Shown here piece by piece: positions 1 to 7,908 of a stretch of DNA of 64,000 bases (positions within the stretch are counted from its first letter, which is position 1; the number at the start of each line of letters is the position of its first letter). Both the position numbers and the translations under genes were made by a program. Origin of the DNA: Anaerotignum sp. MB30-C6 (GTDB lineage Bacteria; Bacillota; Clostridia; Lachnospirales; Anaerotignaceae); assembly GCF_030908465.1 (NCBI RefSeq), contig NZ_CP133078.1, positions 372,001-436,000 on the forward strand. The letters run 5' to 3'. The notes beneath the pieces are model-generated. The model was not told the DNA's origin. It searched no databases and saw only the letters and a program-made list of their open reading frames with translations.

Positions 1-112
1 TCGGGGGAAGGGTGGAAGCTAGGGTGATTAGGGATGATTCTGTACAAAGGGTTTGTATGATTGCACATATTTTGTTTTTCAAGTATGATAAAAGAAGAAA
101 GGGGTGTTGAGG

Positions 113-1015
113 TTGAAGGTCGATGTTTCGTTGGACTTATATCGTATTTTCTGCACCGTGGTGCGTACAGGCAATATGTCTGCGGCAGCCAGAGAATTAT
201 TTATTTCCCAGCCAGCAGTCAGCATGGCAATTCGCCAATTAGAAGATAGAATGGGTAGTCCACTTTTGGTACGAACGGCAAAGGGTGTATATCCCACTGC
301 AGAAGGGAAACTGCTGTATACCTATTTGGAGCAAGCCCTGGGTTTAATTCATGCCGCTGAGGAAAAATATTTCCAAATGGTAAATATGGAGATGGGCGAA
401 CTGAAAATAGGTGCTAGCGATACGGTAATTGCGAATTTTTTACTGCCTTATTTAGAAAAGTACCATAAACTTTATCCTGATATTAATATCAAGGTAACCA
501 ATAAAACCACCTATGAATCCTTACGTTTACTGAAAAACGGTAGCGTTGACGTATGCTTTATCAACCTCCCTATCAGTGATGATGGAGATTTGGAAATTAC
601 CCCGTGTATTGAAATACATGATGTTTTGGTGGGAGGCGAAAGGTACAAGCTATTGTCTCAGGTAGGCTTAGAGCTAAAAGACTTGCCAGAGTATCCCCTA
701 CTGCTTTTAGAGGATTTGAGTAACTCTAGAAGGTATATAGACCGTTATGCCGAAGAGAATGGCGTGGTTTTAACTCCTATTTTAGAGTTGGGTAGCAGTG
801 ATTTATTGATTAGCTTTGCCCAAATTAACTTAGGGTTAACCTATGTGATCAAAGAGTTTACCCAGGAAGCTTTAAAAGAAAAGCACCTATATGAAGTCCC
901 TGTGGATCCACCTTTGCCAAAGCGAAATATAGGCATGGTTCGATTGAAAAATGTGGCGGCACCCCATGCAGTGAAAGGTTTTATTGAGTTAATAGAATTT
1001 CAAGAAAACATTTGA
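113..1015 (+). CDS. LysR family transcriptional regulator
   Basis: This is a LysR-type regulator of about 300 residues, the usual length for the family. An N-terminal winged helix-turn-helix (about residues 5-63, with SAAARELFISQPAVSMAIRQ) is followed by a substrate-binding-like effector domain starting near residue 90. The TTG at 113 is chosen because the purine-rich AAAGGGG lies 8-9 bases before it, whereas a GTG at 104 would have no spacing. The effector is not readable from sequence. It is transcribed in the same direction as the arsR gene, but that gene has its own promoter, so it is probably a separate unit. No divergent target gene is visible because the window begins just upstream. 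Confidence 0.85.
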   Translation: MKVDVSLDLYRIFCTVVRTGNMSAAARELFISQPAVSMAIRQLEDRMGSPLLVRTAKGVYPTAEGKLLYTYLEQALGLIHAAEEKYFQMVNMEMGELKIGASDTVIANFLLPYLEKYHKLYPDINIKVTNKTTYESLRLLKNGSVDVCFINLPISDDGDLEITPCIEIHDVLVGGERYKLLSQVGLELKDLPEYPLLLLEDLSNSRRYIDRYAEENGVVLTPILELGSSDLLISFAQINLGLTYVIKEFTQEALKEKHLYEVPVDPPLPKRNIGMVRLKNVAAPHAVKGFIELIEFQENI

Positions 1016-1021
1016 AAACAG

Positions 1022-1067
1022 TTGACAAGAAAAAAAGATCATGTTAACATATGAGCAAGTGTTCAAT
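1022..1067 (+). promoter_or_regulatory. arsR promoter with ArsR-type operator
   Basis: A TTGACA box at 1022-1027 is separated by 17 bases from TAACAT at 1045-1050, a good sigma-A promoter. Immediately after it, 1051-1067 holds an imperfect inverted repeat, ATGAGCA then AG then TGTTCAAT, which resembles the operators of ArsR/SmtB/CadC repressors. Its position over the transcription start would suit autorepression released by metal. The operator role is inferred. Confidence 0.6.
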
Positions 1068-1084
1068 TGATTGAGGGTGATAAT

Positions 1085-1432
1085 ATGGAACGCTGTTGCA
1101 TGAATACGGATGAAATTAATATGATTGAAGAGTTGGAAAAAGATTTTATTCGGGATCTTGCAGAATTTTTTAAGGTTTTTGGTGATGTTACCAGAATTAG
1201 AATTCTACAAATTCTTTTGAGTGGAGAAAGAAATGTCAGTGAGCTGGCAGATTCTTTAAGCATGACCCAATCTGCCATTAGCCATCAGTTGCGGGTTTTA
1301 CGGCAAAATGACTTGGTAAAATATCGAAAAGATGGGAAAACGGTTTTCTACTCTTTGGATGATGATCATATCCGTACGGTATTGGAACAAGGCATGGTTC
1401 ATATTCGTCATAAACGAGGTTATGTAGAATAG
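1085..1432 (+). CDS. ArsR/SmtB family metal-responsive repressor
   Basis: This 115-residue winged-helix protein matches the ArsR/SmtB family in length and fold: FFKVFGDVTRIRILQILL leads into the recognition region SMTQSAISHQLRVLRQ, then the wing around VKYRKDGKTVFYSL. A CadC-like Cys pair (ERCCM) sits at the N-terminus, and the C-terminus has DDDHIRTVLEQGMVHIRH, an alpha-5 pattern typical of Zn/Cd/Co sensors. The ATG at 1085 is preferred over an in-frame TTG at 1067 because GAGGGTGA lies just before it. The metal ATPase follows 96 bases downstream, which suggests the repressor controls that exporter. Confidence 0.88.
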   Translation: MERCCMNTDEINMIEELEKDFIRDLAEFFKVFGDVTRIRILQILLSGERNVSELADSLSMTQSAISHQLRVLRQNDLVKYRKDGKTVFYSLDDDHIRTVLEQGMVHIRHKRGYVE

Positions 1433-1484
1433 AAAATGAGGCTGTTTTAGGGGCAACTCGAAATGGCCTATTCTTTAAGAACAT

Positions 1485-1504
1485 ATATGAATAAGTAATC
1501 ATAT
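1485..1504 (+). promoter_or_regulatory. Candidate metal-repressor operator upstream of the P-type ATPase
   Basis: ATATGA (1485-1490) and TCATAT (1499-1504) form a perfect 6-bp inverted repeat separated by 8 bases that are themselves nearly symmetrical (ATAAGTAA). This is the ArsR/CadC-type architecture and it lies 25 bases before the ATPase start. A second ATATGAGCA, like the one in the arsR operator, follows at 1501-1509. Binding by the adjacent ArsR protein is inferred. Confidence 0.5.
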
Positions 1505-1528
1505 GAGCAATCATGGGGGTGTTTCGTT

Positions 1529-2152
1529 ATGAAGGTGTATTTAAAAGGACTAACCTGCGCAAATTGTGCAGGGAAAATTGAGACTGCGGTAAACGCATTA
1601 AATGAAACAAAACAGGCAGAAATGAATTTGATTAAACAAACCCTTGAGGTATCTTTGGCTGAGGGGGTAGAGGCAGAAAAAATGCTTGGTAAAATAGAGA
1701 AAATTGTACATAAGCTTGAACCAGATGTTCAGGTTTCTTTGGATCTAAGCAAGCTTTCCCAAGGGTCAAGTTGTTCTTGTGACCACTGTCATACAGACGA
1801 CCATGGACATGATCATGGACACGACCACGGACTCGTTATGAAGGTGTATTTGAAAGGACTAACCTGCGCAAACTGTGCAGATAAAATTGAGACTGCGGTA
1901 AACGCATTAAATGAAACAAAACAGGCAGAAATGAATTTGATTAAACAAACCCTTGAGGTATCTTTGGCTGAGGGGGTAGAGGCAAAAAAAATGCTTGGGA
2001 AAATAGAGGAAATTGTGCATAAGCTTGAACCAGATGTTCAGGTTTCTTTGGAACAAAGCAAGCTTTCCCAGGCGTCAAGCTGTTCTTGTGGCGATTGTCA
2101 TACAGACGGTCATGGACATGACCACGGACACGACCATGGACACGACCATGGG
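1529..2152 (+). repeat. In-frame tandem duplication of the HMA-plus-His-tail module
   Basis: Two copies of a unit of about 309 bp (1529-1837 and 1838 to about 2150) encode successive HMA domains. They are nearly identical at the DNA level, with long shared runs around the CANCA and KLEPDVQ codons and even the bases before each ATGAAGGTG. The second copy has a longer His/Asp/Gly tract. Such close DNA identity points to a recent duplication or ongoing gene conversion. Confidence 0.9.
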
Positions 2153-4000
2153 GGAGAAATGGAAGGGAAGAAGCTTTGGTTACGCTTTGGCGGTGGCGGT
2201 GTTTTATTTTTGGCCGCCGTACTTCTAGGGGATTCCACTCCAACAATGTCCACAGTATCTCTATGTCTATACTTCATTTCCTATGGTATTTTCGGTTATG
2301 ATGTTTTGATTCGGGCAGTTAAAAACATTTTAAGAGGTCAGGTTTTTGATGAAAACTTCTTAATGGCTATTTCCACTGTGGGAGCCATTGGTATTGGCCA
2401 GATGTCTGAGGCGGTTTTTGTAATGATGTTTTATCAAATTGGGGAGGCTTTTCAGGACTATGCAGTACAAAGATCCAGAAAATCTATTACAGCTTTATTA
2501 GACATTCGTCCTGACTTTGCAGAGGTTATTACATCTGCCGGAACGAAAAGGGTACATCCGGAGGAAGTAAAGATCGGCGATATAATTTTGGTTAAGGCAG
2601 GGGAAAGAATTCCTTTGGATGGTAAGGTGAAAGAAGGGTATGCCCTATTGGATACAGCGGCTTTAACAGGTGAGTCGGTGCCTCGTGGCGTTGAACCAGG
2701 CAGTGATGTACTAAGTGGTTGTATCAACTTAGATGGTAATCTGAAAGTTGAAGTTTCTAGATCTTTTGGGGAATCTACAGTAATGAAGATTTTGGAAATG
2801 GTTGAAAATGCCGCAGGTAAGAAATCTAAAACAGAACGTTTTATTACCCGCTTTGCAAGGGTGTACACACCTGTTGTGGTGGGTTTGGCCGTAGCACTCA
2901 GCATACTTCCTCCGTTATTAGGTTTTGGAGAATTCCAAATGTGGTTTGGCCGTGCTTTAATTTTCTTGGTTGTTTCCTGCCCTTGTGCTTTGGTACTCTC
3001 TGTTCCATTAAGCTACTTTGCGGGGATTGGTTTTGCTTCTAAAAATGGTATCTTGATAAAAGGTGGCGGCGATTTAGACACCCTCTGTCATGTGAACCAG
3101 ATTGTTTTCGACAAAACAGGAACCCTTACAAAAGGTAAATTCTCTGTAGTGGAAATGGAATCTGACGATAAAGAAGAGCTTTTATACCTTGCGGCATTGG
3201 GTGAAGTGAACAGCAACCACCCCATTGCTGAGGCAATTGTGAATGAATACAAAAAAACAAAAGACATCCCTGTGAATTTATTAGTGGATTATAAAGAGTT
3301 AGGCGGTTTAGGAATTTCTTATAGCTTGAGCGGGGCGAAAGTTCTTTTGGGTAACCAAAGACTAATGGACCGTGAGAAGATTGATTACAAACCTTTTAAA
3401 GGCGTTGGCTCCGTAATTTATGTGGCCAAGGATGGACTTTACAAAGGGTATATTGTTGTTGCCGATACTTTAAAAGATGGTAGTAAAGAGGCTTTAGAGG
3501 CGTTACGTGGCAAAGGCGTAAACTCTATGGTTATGCTTACCGGTGACCGAAAGGAAAACGCCGAAGCTATGGCAAAAGACTTGGGATTAAACAAGTTCTA
3601 TGCTGACCTTTTACCGAGAGATAAGGTTCGGATACTAGAGGAATTAAAGGGCGAAGAGAATCCACTCTCGAAAACTGCCTTTGTTGGAGATGGTATAAAC
3701 GATGCACCTGTATTGGCAGGGGCAGATTTAGGAATTGCCATGGGCGGCATTGGTTCCGATGCAGCCATTGAAGCGGCAGACATTGTTCTTATGGATGACG
3801 ACATTGGGAAACTGGCAGTGGGTATTCGAATTGCGAGAAATACCCGTTCCATCGTAAGGCAAAACATTGTTTTTGCTTTGGGTGTAAAGGTCTTGGTTTT
3901 AGCAATGAGTACCGTTGGTATGGCAACCATGTGGATGGCAGTGTTTGCAGACGTTGGTGTGGCATTATTAGCAATTTTAAATGCTATGAGAAAGAAATAA
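1529..4000 (+). CDS. Heavy-metal-translocating P-type ATPase (Zn/Cd/Pb class) with two HMA domains
   Basis: This is an 823-residue P1B-type ATPase that would pump soft metal ions out across the cytoplasmic membrane. It has two N-terminal HMA domains (about 1-67 and 104-170), each with GLTCANCA, each followed by a Cys-rich SSCSC motif and a His-rich HDHGHDHG tail. Membrane helices begin near residue 215. The core motifs are TGES, the CPC transport motif (SCPCALVLS, about 483-491), DKTGT with phosphorylated Asp at about 528, SNHPIAEA, and GDGINDAP at about 720. The CPC motif with His/Cys-rich ends favours Zn/Cd/Pb over copper, but the substrate is not settled. ArsR lies upstream and a terminator follows. 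Confidence 0.93.
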   Translation: MKVYLKGLTCANCAGKIETAVNALNETKQAEMNLIKQTLEVSLAEGVEAEKMLGKIEKIVHKLEPDVQVSLDLSKLSQGSSCSCDHCHTDDHGHDHGHDHGLVMKVYLKGLTCANCADKIETAVNALNETKQAEMNLIKQTLEVSLAEGVEAKKMLGKIEEIVHKLEPDVQVSLEQSKLSQASSCSCGDCHTDGHGHDHGHDHGHDHGGEMEGKKLWLRFGGGGVLFLAAVLLGDSTPTMSTVSLCLYFISYGIFGYDVLIRAVKNILRGQVFDENFLMAISTVGAIGIGQMSEAVFVMMFYQIGEAFQDYAVQRSRKSITALLDIRPDFAEVITSAGTKRVHPEEVKIGDIILVKAGERIPLDGKVKEGYALLDTAALTGESVPRGVEPGSDVLSGCINLDGNLKVEVSRSFGESTVMKILEMVENAAGKKSKTERFITRFARVYTPVVVGLAVALSILPPLLGFGEFQMWFGRALIFLVVSCPCALVLSVPLSYFAGIGFASKNGILIKGGGDLDTLCHVNQIVFDKTGTLTKGKFSVVEMESDDKEELLYLAALGEVNSNHPIAEAIVNEYKKTKDIPVNLLVDYKELGGLGISYSLSGAKVLLGNQRLMDREKIDYKPFKGVGSVIYVAKDGLYKGYIVVADTLKDGSKEALEALRGKGVNSMVMLTGDRKENAEAMAKDLGLNKFYADLLPRDKVRILEELKGEENPLSKTAFVGDGINDAPVLAGADLGIAMGGIGSDAAIEAADIVLMDDDIGKLAVGIRIARNTRSIVRQNIVFALGVKVLVLAMSTVGMATMWMAVFADVGVALLAILNAMRKK

Positions 4001-4019
4001 AGTTAAGATGAATGATTTA

Positions 4020-4052
4020 GAACCCTCTGCTGCTTTTGGCGGAAGGTTTTTT
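4020..4052 (+). terminator. Rho-independent terminator after the metal ATPase
   Basis: AACC and TCTGC pair with GCGGA and GGTT around a TGCTTTTG loop, interrupted by one mismatch, followed by a run of T. Confidence 0.65.
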
Positions 4053-4356
4053 AAATGAATGAGGGGTCATAGGGATTTTTGGAAATAGGTTGAAAGATTG
4101 GGGAATGTGCATAATAAAGACATAGACATTACTCTAGAGGAATACTGGAGTTGGGGTGTAAGAGAAGCAGGATGAGATTATGACTGTGGGTGGCTTGAGT
4201 ATTTCTCCTTTATAGGGGGAGTCATGAAATTTAGCTTTGCTACACTTAGGTAGAAGCCGTTTCTTTCGCCTGATAAACATACTAAGTTGTAATAAAAGAT
4301 AGTTATTTTACGCTCACCGGCATAGCCAGTGGTTTTTATATTGTGGTAGCCAAACA

Positions 4357-4387
4357 ATAAAAAAACAGCCCCATGATTGGGGCTGTT
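4357..4387 (-). terminator. Terminator of the amidotransferase-MscS-DUF951 unit
   Basis: AACAGCCCC and GGGGCTGTT form a perfect 9-bp stem. Read on the minus strand it is followed by seven T, directly downstream of the DUF951 gene. Confidence 0.85.
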
Positions 4388-4417
4388 CGGTGTAAAGTTT
4401 ATAAGCCTCAGGTGAGT

Positions 4418-4615
4418 TTAAACCTCTTGGCTTTTTCCTTCGGTAACTATTTTTTTTACGTTTTTCTCAAATTTTACCCTTGGTAACATTACCATGTGGC
4501 CGCATCCACAGCATTTGATTCGAAAATCAATACCTGTACGTAGAACTTCCCACTGATTGGATCCGCAAGGGTGAGATTTTTTCATTTGCACGATATCTCC
4601 AACGGAGAAAACCAT
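4418..4615 (-). CDS. DUF951 family protein
   Basis: This 65-residue protein matches the DUF951 family: GDIVQMKKSHPCGSNQWEV near the start, then the paired cysteines IKCCGCGHMVMLPR and a basic C-terminal tail. The Cys arrangement suggests a small metal-binding or nucleic-acid-associated domain, but no function is established. It starts 3 bases after the MscS gene stops, so the two are almost certainly cotranscribed. Confidence 0.85.
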   Translation of the reverse strand: MVFSVGDIVQMKKSHPCGSNQWEVLRTGIDFRIKCCGCGHMVMLPRVKFEKNVKKIVTEGKSQEV

Positions 4616-4618
4616 AAT

Positions 4619-5476
4619 TTATGCCTCCTTTTGCTGCACAATATGAATGGTACGCTGAGGGAAGGGGATTTCAATCCCTTCTTTGTCCAGACGGTTTTTA
4701 ATACGCTTACGCAGCTCTGCTTCCACTGCGTAATTGGTTTTAATTTGGCACTTTGTAACGATACGGATAGAAACAGCAGAATCATCCAAACCAACCACAC
4801 CTACCACAACGGGTGGTTCTATGATAGTTTCGATATCAGTGGTTTTTTTCATTTCGTCTTCCAAAATTGAAAGGGCTTTGTCTATGTTTTCTCCGTAGGA
4901 GATGCCTACTGTTACGATGGCGTTAATAAAGTTATCACACAAATTGGTAACAGTACCAACACTACCGTTGGGGACGATATGCACTTTGCCTTGGAAGTCT
5001 CTTATTTTTGTAGAGCGCAGGGTTACACCTTCCACAGTTCCTGTAATGTTTTGTATGGTTACGATGTCTCCCACTGCATAGTGGTCTTCAAACAGAATAA
5101 AAAAGCCTTCCAGCATATCGGTGACGATACTTTGGGCACCCAAGCCAATGGCAACGGAGCCGGCACTTGCCACCACTAACAAGGATTTGTCGTCCACGCC
5201 TAAAAGTTTCAAAATTGAAAAGAGTCCTATGAAGTAGATAAGATACTTCAGCACACTGGACGTGATGGAATTTAATGTGTTTGCCTTTCTATCCGTCATT
5301 GCCAGACGCTGTTTTTGGGTTTGTTTCTTAAAGAATTTTTGGGCAATACCATTGGCAATACGAATTAAAAACCAACAAAGTAGCAGAATTCCAGCAACTT
5401 GTAAAATTTTTACTCCAATCATTGCCGCTTTATCTAAAACCCATTCAACTCCCATAATCTCTTGTAATTTTTCCAT
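4619..5476 (-). CDS. MscS family small-conductance mechanosensitive channel
   Basis: This 285-residue membrane protein opens under membrane tension to release solutes on osmotic downshock. Three N-terminal hydrophobic segments end in the Gly/Ala-rich pore helix (VASAGSVAIGLGAQSIV, about residues 100-120). The cytoplasmic beta domain follows with FEDHYAVGDIVTI and the alpha/beta cage to the C-terminus. Length and motif order fit MscS of the YkuT/YggB type. It lies 2 bases after the class I amidotransferase gene and 3 bases before DUF951, forming a tight minus-strand operon. Confidence 0.93.
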   Translation of the reverse strand: MEKLQEIMGVEWVLDKAAMIGVKILQVAGILLLCWFLIRIANGIAQKFFKKQTQKQRLAMTDRKANTLNSITSSVLKYLIYFIGLFSILKLLGVDDKSLLVVASAGSVAIGLGAQSIVTDMLEGFFILFEDHYAVGDIVTIQNITGTVEGVTLRSTKIRDFQGKVHIVPNGSVGTVTNLCDNFINAIVTVGISYGENIDKALSILEDEMKKTTDIETIIEPPVVVGVVGLDDSAVSIRIVTKCQIKTNYAVEAELRKRIKNRLDKEGIEIPFPQRTIHIVQQKEA

Positions 5477-5478
5477 GA

Positions 5479-6177
5479 TTACCTCCTATTTGCATGAAAC
5501 ACCCCTGCGGCGTTTACGAAAGCAGAAAAAAGTAATTTTTGTTCTTCTGTTTCCATAGCCTCTGGGTGCCATTGTACTCCGATTGCGAAAGAACTTTCAG
5601 TATGTTCGATGGCCTCTATTAAGTCGTCTTGGCTTTTTGCACAGACTTGAATACTATCACCCAGCAAGGCCACAGCTTGATGGTGATAGGAGTTTACAGT
5701 TGTTTTTTGTTTTCCCCACAGTGAGGAAAGCAAGGTGTTTTCCATTACGATGATGCTATGGGTTCCATAAGGACGAGGGGCCTGTTGGCTATGTTTCAAG
5801 GTGCTGTTTGTTTGAACGGAGATATCTTGATAGATTGTTCCCCCTAATGCGATATTCATAACCTGCATCCCCCGACAAATGCCCAACAATGGGATGTTTT
5901 TTTGGATTGCCATGTTGCAAAGGGCAAGCTCAAATTCATCTCTAAGAGGGGAGATTTCACCGCTTTCTCGCAAAGGCTCCTGGTGAAACAACAGGGGGTC
6001 TATATCCCCTCCGCCGCTAAAAATAATCCCATCTATAAAGGGTGGCAGAACAGCCTCTGGAAAGAGCATAATGGGGTAGCCCCCAGCTTCTGTTACGGCA
6101 GATATATAATCCTGATGTATTTTATATCTGCTTGCTACACTATCAAAGTCTGGTGTGATTCCGATTACCGGTTTCAT
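5479..6177 (-). CDS. Class I glutamine amidotransferase-like hydrolase (peptidase C26, PuuD-like)
   Basis: This 232-residue enzyme belongs to the gamma-glutamyl-gamma-aminobutyrate hydrolase family. It begins MKPVIGITPDFD, has GGGDIDPLLF, the nucleophile elbow LLGICRGMQVMN (catalytic Cys), and the catalytic His in GVQWHPEA. Such enzymes cleave gamma-glutamyl amides; the exact substrate is unknown and no other putrescine genes are nearby. The ATG at 6177 is chosen because AAAGGA lies about 9 bases upstream on the minus strand; an upstream start at 6228 would add 17 residues not typical of the family. It heads the operon with mscS and DUF951. Confidence 0.88.
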   Translation of the reverse strand: MKPVIGITPDFDSVASRYKIHQDYISAVTEAGGYPIMLFPEAVLPPFIDGIIFSGGGDIDPLLFHQEPLRESGEISPLRDEFELALCNMAIQKNIPLLGICRGMQVMNIALGGTIYQDISVQTNSTLKHSQQAPRPYGTHSIIVMENTLLSSLWGKQKTTVNSYHHQAVALLGDSIQVCAKSQDDLIEAIEHTESSFAIGVQWHPEAMETEEQKLLFSAFVNAAGVFHANRR

Positions 6178-6264
6178 GCAATCATTCCTTTTTCGTTGAC
6201 TTTCATAACAGTATACAAAAGATGCCACGTTTTTGCAATGGAAGACGAGAAGAAATATGTGTGC

Positions 6265-6294
6265 TTGTCATATAAGGGGGAACTGTGGTATGAT
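6265..6294 (+). promoter_or_regulatory. Promoter of mtnN
   Basis: TTGTCA (6265-6270), an 18-base spacer and TATGAT (6289-6294) preceded by TGG, an extended -10. It points at the nucleosidase gene, leaving a leader of about 65 bases. Confidence 0.6.
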
Positions 6295-6364
6295 TAAAAA
6301 ACAAAAATCAGGGCGAAACTGTAACCGTCCAACAAACATTATAAGAGAACGGAGATGAAGGGAA

Positions 6365-7063
6365 ATGAAAACCATTGGCATTATTGGTGCAATGGAGGAA
6401 GAAATCCTTTGTTTGAAGGAAAAGATTGAAATTGTTACTACAAAAAATGTTGTTGGCTTATTATTTTATATTGGAAGATATAAAGGGAATAATATTGTAT
6501 TGGTAAGGGGTGGGATTGGCAAGGTAAACGCAGCCATTTGTACCCAGGCTATGATTGACCACTTTGGCGTGGATTATATTTTGGTTTTGGGTGTTGCTGG
6601 AGCCTTGGTAGAAGACCTGAAAATTGGCGATATCGTCATTTCCACTGATGCAGTACAGCACGATATGGATACATCAGCCTTAGGGGACCCAATTGGAACA
6701 ATTCCAAGAATGGCGGAAAGCTATTTTAAGGCAGACGAAGAATTGATTCGTTTGGCACAAGCATCGGCGGCGGAGATTGCCGAGGGCTACCGTGTTGTTA
6801 CAGGGCGTATTGCCAGCGGGGACCAATTTATTTGTACAAAAGAGGGAAAGGCAAAAATTCGCAAGGATGTACAAGGCATTTGTGCGGAGATGGAAGGGGC
6901 GGCTATTGCCCATGCTTGTTGGCTCAACAGAATTCCATTTTTAGTTGTCCGTGCTATCTCTGACGGTGCCGGGGAAGAAGCAAATATTTCTTACGAAAAG
7001 TTCAGTATTATGGCGGCAAAACGTTGTAGTGAATTGGTGGAGAAAGTACTGGAAAAATTGTGA
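6365..7063 (+). CDS. mtnN: 5'-methylthioadenosine/S-adenosylhomocysteine nucleosidase
   Basis: This 232-residue enzyme removes adenine from methylthioadenosine and S-adenosylhomocysteine, clearing SAM by-products and making S-ribosylhomocysteine. Family motifs are GIIGAMEEEI at the N-terminus (catalytic Glu), VVTGRIASGDQF, EMEGAAIAHACW (ribose-binding) and the catalytic Asp in VRAISDGAG. The length is standard. It has its own promoter (6265-6294) and start ATG 6365 follows GGAGATGAAGGG. It stands alone; no luxS or mtn pathway gene is adjacent. Confidence 0.95.
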   Translation: MKTIGIIGAMEEEILCLKEKIEIVTTKNVVGLLFYIGRYKGNNIVLVRGGIGKVNAAICTQAMIDHFGVDYILVLGVAGALVEDLKIGDIVISTDAVQHDMDTSALGDPIGTIPRMAESYFKADEELIRLAQASAAEIAEGYRVVTGRIASGDQFICTKEGKAKIRKDVQGICAEMEGAAIAHACWLNRIPFLVVRAISDGAGEEANISYEKFSIMAAKRCSELVEKVLEKL

Positions 7064-7209
7064 TTTTTGCATATAATATCAAGGGGTAAACACTAGAAAT
7101 AGAAGGAGATTAAAAAAAGTCCATATAGAAGGTATTAATTGCCATACATGGGCATAAAAGTGCCTAAAAAATCACGGTATTTTTTTCTTCTTATTCTCCT
7201 TGATTTCTC

Positions 7210-7238
7210 TTGTCATGGCTGAGTTGTTCCTGTATAAT
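7210..7238 (+). promoter_or_regulatory. Promoter of the 7311-7769 gene
   Basis: TTGTCA (7210-7215), a 17-base spacer and a perfect TATAAT (7233-7238). This promoter lies inside a possible N-terminal extension of the downstream reading frame, which supports the later start at 7311. Confidence 0.75.
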
Positions 7239-7310
7239 GCAATCAAGAGAGAAATATTTAGCACACAAAATATTTTTGACCAGAGAGCGACTAGAAAGGA
7301 TGTGCCATCT

Positions 7311-7769
7311 ATGACAGCAAAAACTCATGGATACATTACAAAAGAGATTGAACTGGAACAAGTGTATCAGTTTATTTTAAAATATTTTGATCCAGGTGCG
7401 AAAGTAAACCGCTACGAAAATCGTTTTGGCGAAAGCAACGAGATGGCTGTTTATTTCACTTACAAAGGCGAGGAAAGACGACTTTTTACAATGGTGTATA
7501 AAAGCCGCAAATTTTCTAAAAATGGAGAAAAGAACCGCATGATTTTCTTAGACTTAGACTATTGGGGTCATAGTGTGGAAATTATGCGTGCAATTTTATC
7601 CTTCTTCGGTGGTTGGCTGGATGAAAACGACTGCGATAATGAGGAAGCTTACTACATCGAAGCCCAGGCAGATGGTGTTACCCCGAATATCATCAAAATT
7701 ACCAGAAGCGAGCTGAACAGACGATTAGGCGGAATGGTTGTAATTGTTGAAGATGAAAGTGAAAATTAA
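7311..7769 (+). CDS. Protein of unknown function, 152 residues
   Basis: I do not recognise this family. It is a soluble, mixed-charge protein of about 152 residues with no signal peptide or membrane segment. Notable stretches are an aromatic/basic core (YKGEERRLFTMVYKSR), FLDLDYWGHSVEIMRAIL, an acidic patch DENDCDNEE, and an acidic C-terminus. The ATG at 7311 follows AGAAAGGA by about 10 bases, and the promoter at 7210-7238 would place transcription start after any earlier start codon. A strong terminator follows, so it is monocistronic. Confidence 0.7.
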   Translation: MTAKTHGYITKEIELEQVYQFILKYFDPGAKVNRYENRFGESNEMAVYFTYKGEERRLFTMVYKSRKFSKNGEKNRMIFLDLDYWGHSVEIMRAILSFFGGWLDENDCDNEEAYYIEAQADGVTPNIIKITRSELNRRLGGMVVIVEDESEN

Positions 7770-7776
7770 GTGAAAT

Positions 7777-7810
7777 AAAGAGTTTTTCCTTCGGGAAGAA
7801 CTCTTTTCCT
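7777..7810 (+). terminator. Terminator with TTCG tetraloop
   Basis: AAGAGTTTTTCC and GGAAGAACTCTT form a 12-bp stem with one wobble pair, capped by a stable TTCG tetraloop and followed by a T-rich tail. Confidence 0.9.
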
Positions 7811-7908
7811 TTTGCTGGAAACCTTGCAAAGGCGATTTTAGATATGATATACTTATAATATCGTTACCTTGCGAAAAAGTTGTACCGATGAAGAAGGGTG
7901 GAGTCTTT

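Larger units (their letters stand above)
4001..4417. other. Intergenic stretch between convergent genes
   Basis: Apart from the two terminators listed separately (4020-4052 forward, 4357-4387 reverse) there is no convincing coding sequence. A weak hairpin near 4310-4337 (CACCGGC/GCCAGTG followed by TTTTTA) might be a further forward terminator. The rest is featureless. Confidence 0.5.

Noticed and set aside
4053-4356. Possible small RNA or short gene after the metal ATPase terminator
   Set aside because: Only a weak hairpin was found; no promoter, ORF or consensus motif supports a gene.
7200-7310. N-terminal extension of the 152-residue unknown protein
   Set aside because: A TTGTCA-17-TATAAT promoter lies inside this segment, and the ATG at 7311 has a ribosome binding site at the right distance.
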